DNA from: Anastatus disparis | Taxonomy: Eukaryota; Arthropoda; Insecta; Hymenoptera; Eupelmidae | Assembly: GCA_017163975.1 (NCBI GenBank) | Contig: JAFFSR010000015.1 | Span: 1,928,501 to 1,992,500 of the forward strand | DNA length: 64,000 bases | Reading direction: 5' to 3' | Part shown: in pieces, positions 54,540 to 64,000 of the stretch | How the letters are laid out: every line of letters begins with the position of its first letter | Position numbering within the stretch: position 1 is the stretch's first letter | Notes under the pieces: generated by a model | Told to the model about the DNA's origin: nothing | What the model saw: only the letters and a program-made list of their open reading frames with translations | Database searches by the model: none | Made by a program: the position numbers and the translations under genes

Positions 54540-55370
54540 TCACTTGGTGATTGGTCAAGGATAGGGGATGCTCGTCAGCATCGTCCAGGTATGTGTGTGT
54601 GATTTTGGGCTGTGTTAGCGATTGTTGGTCTGCCCTGGTCTTTGAATCAAATTGCGATTCAGTCTCATCAGGCGCCTGATTAGATGTGGTCTCCTGGAGT
54701 TCTTGTACGTCAAGCAAGTAGACGCAGTCTTTACTTTCCACCGCAAAATTGCCTGTAATTGGTTTTTTACAAAAAATTGCATATGTAGGCAGGGAGTTCC
54801 TGCGGTTTAGCAGAGCCGTGAGATAACGGGTGCCTGTGCAAGCACGAGAACTGATGTCTGCGCCGATGTTTGGTCGTAATGTTATAGTCACAGTATTCAC
54901 ATTTCGTCCGGGTATTGCTGTGTTCGTTTCGTCTTTGTCTCGGTAGCATTAGTTCGGCTAGTCGAGCACCATATTTATTTTTGGCATGTAAGAGTGCGGT
55001 TTTAGCGTCTTAATCTCGTAGAAGTCGTACGTATTCGTACCCGTACGATGTCAGTCGTCCTGGCGTAATTGTTACGTAGTCTAACGGGCTCAATTGTTGA
55101 AACACGGAGGCTAAAGTCTAGATAGTATCGTTAGACGTCACTAAACAAAATAGTCGATTAGGGTTAACGAGAGTGCTATTTGAATAGATTTTGGTAGTGG
55201 ATTGGTCAGATATTGTCTTTTTAATCAACTTCTGGGCAGCGTCTACAATGAACTCTACTTGGATTTTATGGTACTTTTTCCCAAATCGTTGTAAGGTCGT
55301 TATCTGTGCGATAGTCCCTTGTTCTTCAAGGTCTCGTATCATTTCCCAAAGCTTCTTTGCTATTGACTAG
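54540..55370 (-). pseudogene. Unrecognised 3' ORF of gypsy 2 (ORF X)
   Basis: Pieces 55118-55342 (RFGKKYHKIQVEFIVDAAQK) and 54535-54949 in two frames. It includes a CEYCDYNITTKHRRRH zinc-finger-like motif, a segment around residues of 54740-54880 with regular hydrophobic spacing, and an acidic tail. It follows env directly in the same orientation. No family recognised; a third ORF of an env-bearing retrotransposon or part of a neighbouring element. Confidence 0.4.
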
Positions 55371-55439
55371 CTGTAGAGTTTTGTTTGTTGATATTGTGGG
55401 AAAGATGTCCGTCTATAAAAGTGAAAAATATGGCATACG

Positions 55440-57084
55440 TTAGTCAGTTAGCTGTCTACATCGGCATTTTGAGTTAAAATTCTGTCAGCAGTAGCCGTAC
55501 TCGCATTGATTTTAATGTCATTGTCATTATTGATGGTATTATCGGTAGTGACTACAAGGCATAAATTTACGTCACGATTCGTGTGATGGTGCCGTCTTTT
55601 TGCCGTTGGCTCGTACTCGCTAGTTGTTTTTCTGCACTTAATTATTTTTGCTGTCAGTATAATAAGAAGTAGGACACATAAAAGTGTGCCTAACCCGTAA
55701 CTCCCATATGCAGTTTTTCTGACATTATCAGTTTCCAGCTTACGTTGAGCTATTTGTTTAGTTTATGGGAAATTTGTTGCAAGTTTTGCTCGTTCCATTG
55801 ATCATTGTCGTTAAGTTGCAATATTGCTGGCAACTTGTCATCATGAAGCACGTCGTCTGGCAGAATTCCAGTCAGCAAGTCGGTCAATTTTATTTGTAAT
55901 TTTGGCTGATAAGTATAAAATTTTGCGCTAGTACGGGTTGTCATGCTCACTAGAGTTACTTGGGTTGTTCTCCCATTGCAACCATCCAGTATCTGTAATT
56001 TACCAGTCCCATTGATCTGTAGAATTTAATTTTGTTTTCGATTGCAGATGATTCTTACAGTGGTTTTTTCGATCGATGAATATAGCCATATACCCTCGGT
56101 ATTGAGGAAACTCCACTGAGAAGCTGGGTTAGTAAGGTATGTGACGGTGCAGTGTCTAAAATTATTTTCATTAGGCTGTACTAGTAGTAACAACTCACAA
56201 TTTTCCGAGGTTGTGACGTCTAGTAATGGTCCATGGGTTTTACATATCAAACCGTATCTTTGATTAGCATAACCTTTGATTAGCATAGCTTTACTTGAGC
56301 ATAACCTACACTGAAAAATAAATGGTGATGTAGCTGAACTACCGGTAGTCGAACCACGCTCTCTTAAGTTCGTATGCACGGAGTCTCGCTGCAAAAGAAC
56401 AGTAGCGCCTCTGTGGCAAAAGAGCTTCACTTCACATCGGAGAGACGCGAGTGGGAACTGAGAAGCCCCGCAAAAAGAACGGTTAGCTTCTTCTGTGGGG
56501 CATCACACTCACCACCAGAGAAAAGATTTGCATTCTTACTGTTTGGTAAAGCAGAAGTACTTCGTGGGACTCGTAGTTCACCACTTTCTTTTCAGTGTAT
56601 GTGTTGGTTTTGATATGATTGTGTGGTCGAAAGAGGGTACATACGATACAGGAGGTATGATTCCTCTTCTACCATGAGTAAGCATAGAAATACAATGAGT
56701 CGCTTATCGTCATACACGGCGTTTATTTTAGAAATTCAAGCTATTTCTTCCGGTCGTGTATGTTCCGTGGGCATGGGAAAGTCCCAGTCAGTTGAATGTT
56801 CTCGAACTTCTTTACTTATTTAGGTAAGGAGTTTTGGAGTCAATAAATTTTTAGGTAATCTTCCTTGCAATAATGCCGTCGCTATGTAAACTAATTCTTT
56901 TATAGCGTCTTGGTTTTGCTCAAAGGTCATTGCTAATTGGTTATGATGTGCGGAAAGGCATCTCAGATAGGAATCCTTTTATGGTTCGCTATCGATGATT
57001 TGTATAGTTTTCTCTAGATGTTTCAGTGCTTCAGCGTGATTATTTGTAACATTTTCTGACGCATTGTGCCAAGTAATTAGTTAC
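55440..57084 (-). pseudogene. Gypsy 2 envelope-like glycoprotein remains
   Basis: Broken into at least three frames. The N-terminal part (about 56640-57000) has HHNQLAMTF and a following amphipathic segment. 56026-56430 carries several Cys residues. 55750-55950 has KLQIKLTDLLTG, and 55440-55745 in another frame has a transmembrane helix (YGLGTLLCVLLLIILTAKII) with a short basic cytoplasmic tail. The layout resembles errantivirus/baculovirus F-type fusion glycoproteins. No open reading frame survives; the 5' end is missing together with integrase. Confidence 0.65.
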
Positions 57085-57533
57085 TTTGCTTACCCTGGGC
57101 ATTCTTACAGATGTAATCTTTTTACTATTACACACCTGTATGGCGTGTCGCAAGGTTTTTCGCAGGTCTTCGCAGTCTAACGTATCCTGTTCATAGTCCT
57201 TGACTACTAAAGAGAATATGAAACGTCGTTTATAAGGAGTAATAATAATATCCTCTTTTTTCGATTTTGTCTTGTTATAGCTCGGAGTTTAATGCCTCCT
57301 ATGTTATTGAGCAGTTTATTTACAGGGTCGTGACGACCACAGTCCCCTGAGATAAAATAGACGATATTATCTCTAGTATATGTAAGGCAATGTCGAGTGG
57401 GCTTTATCCTGTATATTCCGTCGCTCTTGGATGGGTCTGATTTTTCTTCGCTGACCTTAGATGACGGGTGATCATCGCTCCTTGTCCAAGAGTTAGGTGA
57501 CACTGGCATCCACTGGCACTCTGGAATATTCAA
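57085..57533 (-). pseudogene. Macro-like segment of gypsy 2 pol
   Basis: The frame 57207-57533 has DNIVYFISGDCGRHDPVNKL; the continuation in another frame down to about 57085 has LRKTLRHAIQVCNSKKITSV. A core beta strand followed by Asp and a glycine-rich loop, then a helix and a strand, is the layout of macro (ADP-ribose-binding) domains. Tentative; no alignment was possible. Confidence 0.35.
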
Positions 57534-58960
57534 TTTGAATTGGATTTTCTGTCACTTCAGGTATTGGTTGTAGTTTGGATAACAAACTGGGTATTTTGAT
57601 TGTCTTTGAACTACTGCTATGTCGAGAAACAGAAGGTCGCACACTGGGAGTAGCTGATAGAGCTCTCTCCTGTGGTCTTGGAATGATGGAGACGTCTAAA
57701 TTGTCCTCGATGTCTGCGTCTTCGGAGCTTTTTTCCTTCGATTAATTTTGACCAGTCATGATTTTCTCTATAATTTGTTGCGCATTACTCACAACATCAT
57801 GCGTACTCGCTAATAGAGGCGGAATGTTGAAGGGCTTGTCAGTAGCAGTTGGTTCTAACTCAACCTGTGCGGCTATGCTTTCAGTAGGTTTTGCTGATAT
57901 TTTAGCCGGTTGTCCTTTACGAATTTCTGCTAATCCTAATTCTCTTGCTCTCTGGTCTAGTTTCTCACGTTGAGAAGAAGTTAGTTCCTCATCTTCAGAG
58001 AAATAGTCTGGCCATGGCCTAGTGGGTGAGTCTGCATTTTTCTCCACAAAAAGCCAGTCTCCGGTGTTATGAAAATGATCTTGGAGGCTCTTCTCTAAAC
58101 ATTCAGATTTGAACTGGCAATCATGCCTTATCCGTTGTTTATCAGCAGTCGTAAGAGTAGATGTGCCTATTGGTATGGTTACTTGTTCCAGTTGTTTGTC
58201 CTGATGATGGCTAGATTCATTTATCCCAGTCGAAGACATCAATGTTCGCGATATGGTACCCTCCTCGTCCAATAAGTCAGAGAGGTAAATCTTTGATATG
58301 TCTGGATCTACAGTGGGGTTGGTGCTCTTATCCGAAATAGAAATATTTTTGGTCGCATTCAACAATCTGTCCTCTGGTTCTCCATCAGCGCCTTCACCAG
58401 TGTCATTTAGTGAAACTGCTTCCATTCGAATGATACGTGGGATGGCAAGTTCGTCTGATTCATGGCTATTAAGCTCGTTTGATGGGTTACTGTCCCTCTC
58501 AGGCTTAGCGCTCGAAAAGTCTCTTAGCCTTATTCGTCGCGGATCTTTTAATGGAGGTCGGTTTTCGGTAAAAGAGGTTCCAGGTTCGCTTTCAGTATCT
58601 GATATAAGTACCGGTTTTCATTTAGTCAATCGTTTACTTTTTCTGGTGATTGAATCATTAGGAGTATTTCGGTCACTACTCTGATCGCTAGACAAGTTGG
58701 ATGGGGCCGAATTACTTGATTTTGTTTTAGTTGCCACCACCTTCCGCGCTTGACTTGTCAATGTCTCCCGATAAGTTGCCTTTGGTTGAATCGAACTAGT
58801 TTTAGTTATTCGTTCTTGTTGTACTCTACTCGTTCTTTTCAGAGGCGTTATTGGCTTTGATCTTGCTGTGCGATTACATTATGTTCTAACTCCGGTGAAG
58901 CACGTTTAGCAAGAGGTCCTGGTGGTCTTTCCCGTCTCTTTGGTACTACTGGTGGTGATG
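57534..58960 (-). pseudogene. Disordered linker of gypsy 2 pol
   Basis: The long frame 57742-58425 (227 residues) and flanking pieces are Ser/Thr/Glu/Pro-rich without a recognised domain; one helical acidic segment (RPWPDYFSEDEELTSSQREK). Stops at 57741 and near 58625. Lies between RNase H and the macro-like segment. Confidence 0.5.
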
Positions 58961-59554
58961 TTAAAGTGGTTTCTTTACTAGTGGTTGGTATACAACGTTA
59001 GCTGAGGGCTCGTCAGTTTTTGCAACTGGTATTGCCTCCAGGGTTATTTTACCCTTCTTGTCTAACATCAATTCTAATCTAATTCTCAATTTAGGCATCA
59101 AGTCGTTTATTTCTTGCTCTGTTGGTTCTTCCACAGGATTCCGAGACAAGGCGTCAGCATTATTGTTTAGCTTGCCTGGTTCGTACCAGGATTTCTGTGT
59201 GTAATCAGTAAACTTCATCATCCACCGCATCAATCTTTGTCCTGGATCGTTTTAATTATGTATCCAGTTCAGCGGCTCATGATCTGCTTGAAGTATGAAT
59301 TTCTTACTTAAAAGAGAGGGTCGAAAATGGTGCATAGCGTATAGTGCTGCTAGACACTCCTTGTCCGTCGTACAATAATTTTTCTCGACATTATTCAGCA
59401 AGCGAGATAAATAAGCCACTGGATGATCAAATCCATCCATTTCTTGGCTTAGGACAGCCCCTATTGCATAGTCAGAAGCGTCTGTAGTCAAAGTGAAAGT
59501 TTTGTCGAAATCTGGGAAAATTAGGATTGGTGATTTTATGAGGTGTCTCTGCAA
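58961..59554 (-). pseudogene. Gypsy 2 RNase H
   Basis: 59252-59554: FTLTTDASDYAIGAVLSQ, the first catalytic Asp context of Ty3-type RNase H, then PVAYLSRLLN and ILQADHEPLNW. 58961-59233 contains the end motif KLNNNADALSRNP. A stop lies between the two pieces near 59252. It would degrade the RNA strand of the hybrid. Confidence 0.85.
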
Positions 59555-60389
59555 GGTCTGAAAACCTTTTTCTTGTTCATCTTCCCATTTGAATTCTGCA
59601 TCTTTCTTTAGTAAGTTAGACAGAGTTTCAACTATTTTTGAAAAATCTTGGATAAAACGTCTGTAATATCCTGCTAGTCCTAGAAACTGTCGTACATTTT
59701 TAGGAGTTTTTGGAGTGAAAAAGTCTTGTACAGCCTTGATCTTTCCAGGATCAGGCTCGATTTCCTTTTCACTGATTATATGTCCTAAAAAGGTTACTTC
59801 CTTCCCTTAGAATTCTACCTTCTCAGGTTGTAATACTAGATTAGCCGATTTAAGTCCGTCAAAGAACTTTCCAGTCCTTCGGTCATGTTCTTGGGGGTCT
59901 TTAGAGTAAATTATGGTATCTTCTAGGTAAAGCAGCATCTCTGTGTTCTGTAATCCTAGTAATATCTTATTGACAAGGCGCTGAAAGGTCACAGGAGCCC
60001 CTTTAAGACCCCCCGGAAGGCGTGTGTACTGATAATGACAGTTGGGGGTAGTAAAAGCACTCTTTCAGCGATCGTTCTCATGTAATAGTAGCTGTTGATA
60101 CCCATGAGCCAAATCGAAGATCGAATAATACACAGATCCTCCTAGTTCATCTAAAATGTCAGTAATGTTGGTTAGTGGGTAGCTTTTTATTTAAGTAACG
60201 GAAGTCAATTACCACTCTCCAGCGAGGGTTCCCGTATTTGTCCGGTTTCTTCGGAACAATAACTACTGGGTTGTTTGATGGTGACCAAGATGGTTCTATT
60301 ACTCCGTCTTTGAGCTTTTTGGCCACCTTGTCTTTTATTACTTGTTTGTGTATTGGCGAGTGCCTATACTGCTTGGTATTTATAGGCAT
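59555..60389 (-). pseudogene. Gypsy 2 reverse transcriptase
   Basis: 60159-60389 carries RT motifs 1-2 (GVIEPSWSPSNNPVVIVPKK, WRVVIDFRYLN). 59807-59992 carries FQRLVNKIL and the catalytic box as YLEDTIIYS, where the first of the two adjacent catalytic Asp positions is Glu. Stops or shifts interrupt at 59806, 60065 and 60180. The core fold is of Ty3/gypsy type. Confidence 0.85.
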
Positions 60390-61160
60390 GTCGTCCTATG
60401 TTCAGTTAAGTGAGTAACCGGCAAAGGGTCTCCTGGTAACAGAAATACATCATTGTAATCTGCTAACAAGTTCTCTGCCTGTCTCTTTTCTTCGTGATTT
60501 AAATGATCCATAGTCATGGTTTTCATTAGTTTTTGTACCCTTTGGTATAGATTTGTCAAGCGTGGTTGATCTTCTTCAGAGTTGGCGTCCGAGTAGAAAT
60601 CTGGATCTACATACTTGAGCGGTAGGATTTCTCGGGGGCTTATGCTAATGAAAGCGTCATCCTCACTGGTGTTGATGGCCATTATTCCACATACGCCTTT
60701 ATAGTTAGTGACAAGTCCTTCTCCTACTATCACTTGGTCATTGCCCACATCGAATCGTTGTAGATATCCTTCTTTGAGATCTGTCTCGAGAAGTTTCATT
60801 TCTAAAACCTGTCTACTTCTCTTCTCTATGCAATGTTGTGCCGACTGCTCGTCGGTGGGATTATGTAGCATGTCAAAGTTGGGATTACTTAGATATTCCA
60901 CTGAGCTACCCTGGGTTGTGTTAATAGTATAGTTTAGTTCATCTCGCTCCTGATTGATGAAAGGTATGGGGTGCATAGCGTCTCCGGATATCATGAGCGC
61001 TTGGTTGTAGTACGAAATGATTGTATCCTCTTCTTTCAGATATTTTCTTTCTATGAGTCCATCTTGTTCAATAGGAAAGATCGGCGCTAAATGAAACTTA
61101 TGATGAGATTTAAGCAGGTTGACTCTGGCTTGCCGGCTCTTGATTGCGACGAGCTAGCTG
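60380..61160 (-). pseudogene. Gypsy 2 protease-to-RT connector
   Basis: An open 204-residue frame (60380-60994) with FDVGNDQVIVGEGLV and PREILPLKYVDPDF, then an N-terminal RT flank (ENLLADYNDVFLLPGDPLP). No Asp-Thr/Ser-Gly protease site is seen, so the protease is lost or beyond recognition. Reads into RT with a one-base shift at about 60385. Confidence 0.55.
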
Positions 61161-61375
61161 TCAGTTTAAAGCTGACTGATTACTTTGTGGTTGCTGTTGT
61201 GGAGTATTATTAGGCATTACAGGTGCTCTATTATAGTTGTTAGGAGGTCGGTAAGAATTATTCCGTTCTTGATTGAAAGTATTTCTCCTGATATAGTCAG
61301 ATGGAGGTCCTTGATTTCCTTGTCTATAAGGATTATAAAGTCTTGCGTCCTGCGAGAACATCTCGTCTGCTTGGA
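61161..61375 (-). pseudogene. Gypsy 2 gag C-terminal tail
   Basis: 66 residues rich in Asn, Pro, Gln and Arg (YNRAPVMPNNTPQQQPQ), typical of the disordered gag tail of this group. The capsid part is absent: sequence changes at about 61375 into a short tandem repeat. Confidence 0.5.
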
Positions 61376-61384
61376 GGAAAAAAA

Positions 61385-61449
61385 GGACACGTCAAATTAT
61401 TCTTGAAGAACCGGACACGTCGAATTATTGTAGAAAAACCGGACACGTC
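61385..61449. repeat. 28-bp tandem repeat, GGACACGTC core
   Basis: GGACACGTC at 61385, 61413 and 61441, exactly 28 bp apart, with a shared AATTATT linker. Located at the breakpoint where gypsy 2 gag ends. Confidence 0.85.
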
Positions 61450-64000
61450 AAAAAGCATTTTTTTTTTTTAATTTTGAATTGGTACTACTGATTTAAAAAA
61501 AAAAGTTCAACTTCATACAATTATAAATTCTTTTTCGTAAAAATAAAATATTTCATTATGATTGCACAAAAAAAAAATCAATGAAAATTTTTTCTTATTA
61601 ATTATCAATAAAAATTTTATTTTAAGAAAAAATTTTTTTTATATGTAAGAATATAATTATGTATTTAAAAATTATTATTAATTAATATTTCATTCAAATG
61701 TTCAAATATTCATTGACTGATTAATAAAATAAAAATAAATTTTATTTTAGTGAAAAAATAAATTATTTTATATTTAAAAATAATTTTTATAAAAACATTC
61801 ATACATATATAAAACATTTAAAAATGGAAAGACTTTTCTATAAAAAAGTTAATTTTTTACACAATTAAACTACATGGCTTAATTATTAATTATTATAAAA
61901 CGGATTAGAATCAATCATAGATTATTTTGGTTGGAAGATTGGACTAGGCGGTTTTACAATTGATTTTTATATAGCAGCGCTAGTTCGTGACGAATCGTGT
62001 AAACCTATGTTCTTGCCTAAGAGAGAACTGACCCCACTCCCCACTAGCAGAATTGCTGGATTTTCTCTTCCTTTCTATCAAGTCGATCACAAATGCAGCT
62101 TCACATGACGAAAACTCGTCAATTTACCTCAAATTTTTGTATCAAAGCGCGAAAAAAGTTTGAATTTCGATAAAATTTTTTTTGATATTATTTCTTTTAA
62201 TAATAATTTACTCTAGCTGACTTGAAACTCAAAAGCTAACTTTTCGAGTATTTAGAATACTGTCGATGAGCGTCATTGTATACAGTGCGGTACCGGTGCG
62301 CGGTTTGATATTATCATAAAGTTGTAACCAGAAAGATCCAATTTCGACAAATAAATCTCAAATATACTAATAATTTAAAGATGACCATAAATTATTTTTC
62401 AATTTAAAATAAACAATGGCATTCAATTAATTTTTTATAATCATTGCATTTTATAACAATGTGAACGCCGAACTAAAGTAGATATATACATACTTTAATC
62501 GTTCTGTGACAAAAATAAACATAAACCAGAAGTAAACAATAACGAATTCCGGGAATTTTGTTTTTAAAACTTTCACTAAAAGGTTAAGAAGAAAGATGTC
62601 GCAGAAAAAGCAATTATTACCCTTTTTCCGTGCGGCTTTTCCTGTTACTAAAATTGAAAATGATTAAATATAGAATTATTTATATAATATATAAAACTCT
62701 TTAAAATTACTAATGATTAATATTTAAATTCGTGATATTCAAGGATTAAAACGATACATGTTTATCTTGCATATTCCGTTTCGAAATAGTTACTTTTGAG
62801 TTTTAAATTAATGATTGGAAATTTAAAATTGATATATATATTATATGATTTACATTATATTTATCAACTGTTGAAAATCGTTACACAATTTATTGGGTTT
62901 CACGTTAACAGGTATTATTTATATTGAAGTTTTTTGCTCCTAACGTCGCTTAGTTGAATTTTCTTTTATTATATTATTATGTATAAATGACTAATTTTAA
63001 GTAAATAAGAATTAATTAATTTAATTTTGAGTACTGAATAAAATTGAAAATAATTTGATGAAACATAATATAAAAATATATGTGCACATGTGCTTAAAGT
63101 AAAAAAGCGTATAATTTATTTCAAGTGACTATTTCTCACTCTACTTCCATTAGAAAAACAAAGATAGTACGATATTTGATGTAAATAAACTGAGAACTGG
63201 GTACTGAGTTACAACTATAATTTCCAGACCTCAATATATGACCATGAATTTGAATTATGAAATTAATTTATAAGTGAAACATGCTTAAAAGAAATTCGTG
63301 TTGATTTCTAATAAAAATATCTTCACAAATGTATTTTATATATATGAAATACGAAATTTAAATAGAAAAAATCATAAGATTAAAATAAAACATTTTAGTT
63401 AATTTTAAATTCGAATATTTCGGAATAAAAAATAAATATTTGCAATTACTTAACAATTATTTTGCATCTAATATAAAAATTTAATGAGATACAAATATTA
63501 CAAAGTGTATGTATCACAAGTAAGGTTTGCATATCATAAATATTATAATTTTTAGAAAATTCTTGATATTAATAGATTATTAATTTGGAAAATTAAATAT
63601 TTTTTTATTGATGACAAGTAACTTTTCAAAAATAGTTAAAATAATACTTTAAATGTCAATCAAATAACATTTTCATCAAAATAAATTTCAACGCTATAAT
63701 TATTAAAATAAACATTTTTATTTAACTACAATCTATTGTAATAATTATTTTTTTAATGTATATGTAATATGTATTAAAAAAATAATAATTTTATTTGATG
63801 AACAGTTATATAAATATTATATATTTATAATTGTATAACTAAATTTATTAAATTAAAATTGTATTCAGTTATCATTCAGAGAATGAGGTATTTAAATTAG
63901 TTTTCATGAAAATATATTATTTAAAAAGTTACTTGTTAACAATTTTTTATAAATAACATACATTTAACCTTAATTACATTTTTATTTGTACACGTGTTTA
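61450..64000. other. AT-rich non-coding sequence
   Basis: Very AT-rich with no ORF of interest. Two less AT-rich patches: 61975-62110 and 62250-62330. A short frame at 62596-62667 is too small to call. Confidence 0.6.

Larger units (their letters stand above)
54540..61375 (-). mobile_element. Ty3/gypsy-type LTR retrotransposon 2 with env remains
   Basis: Right to left on the minus strand: gag tail (61161-61361), protease/RT linker, RT, RNase H, a long disordered linker, a macro-like segment, env remains with a transmembrane segment, and an unknown ORF. No integrase is seen between the macro-like part and env. LTRs were not identified. Same broad clade as gypsy 1 by shared layout. Inactive. 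Confidence 0.78.

Noticed and set aside
62596..62667. Short frame starting MSQKKQLLPFF
   Set aside because: Only 23 codons with no supporting splice site or motif; resembles a transposase start but cannot be supported.
1..64000. tRNA, rRNA or other classical RNA genes
   Set aside because: I looked for cloverleaf-type GC islands and typical A/B boxes and found none that I could support.

Overview
The window looks like an AT-rich insect genome, possibly a hymenopteran (this is inference). It has spliceosomal introns with GT..AG borders, Penelope-like, Helitron, LINE and Ty3/gypsy elements, and a Polinton/Maverick. Host coding content is almost nil: one decayed C2H2 zinc-finger gene is the only plausible host locus. 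Nearly everything recognisable is a mobile element or its ruin, nested several layers deep.

Layout. 1.2-4.9 kb: a Penelope-like element in inverted-repeat arrangement. 5.85-30.07 kb: a minus-strand Ty3/gypsy element (gypsy 1) whose gag is split by an almost complete 16.5-kb Polinton (11491-27989) with 68-bp perfect terminal inverted repeats (TIRs) and a 6-bp target duplication. A 1.06-kb DNA element sits inside the integrase of the same gypsy. 30.1-32.5 kb: a dead Helitron. 32.6-33.3 kb: tandem and simple repeats. 33.6-38.4 kb: a degenerate LINE. 40.2-43.0 kb: an unclassified multicopy ORF with a near-identical inverted partial copy. 43.4-46.7 kb: a second LINE. 46.7-48.9 kb: a transposase fragment fused to a ubiquitin-protease-like domain. 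49.1-53.7 kb: the zinc-finger gene remnant with triplicated exon-like segments. 54.5-61.4 kb: a second gypsy (gypsy 2) with env but no integrase. 61.5-64 kb: AT-rich sequence with nothing recognisable.

The Polinton (adintovirus-like) is the centre of interest. Leftward block: an orphan gene, major capsid protein, minor capsid protein, adenovirus-type cysteine protease, a small membrane-active-type virion protein and a parvovirus-like phospholipase A2 protein. A 98-bp divergent promoter with back-to-back TATA motifs separates it from the rightward block: packaging ATPase, an unknown protein with an in-phase A7 slippery run, and integrase with a chromodomain. Then come a small protein and a protein-primed type DNA polymerase B with one intron (leftward), a second spliced paralog of the orphan gene (rightward), a five-exon Ser/Pro-rich gene (leftward), and about 1.8 kb of subterminal tandem repeats. 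Polymerase, major capsid protein and integrase each need one frameshift, so this copy is probably recently dead or contains sequence errors.

All gene calls are by reading motifs and ORF continuity; no database search was possible.
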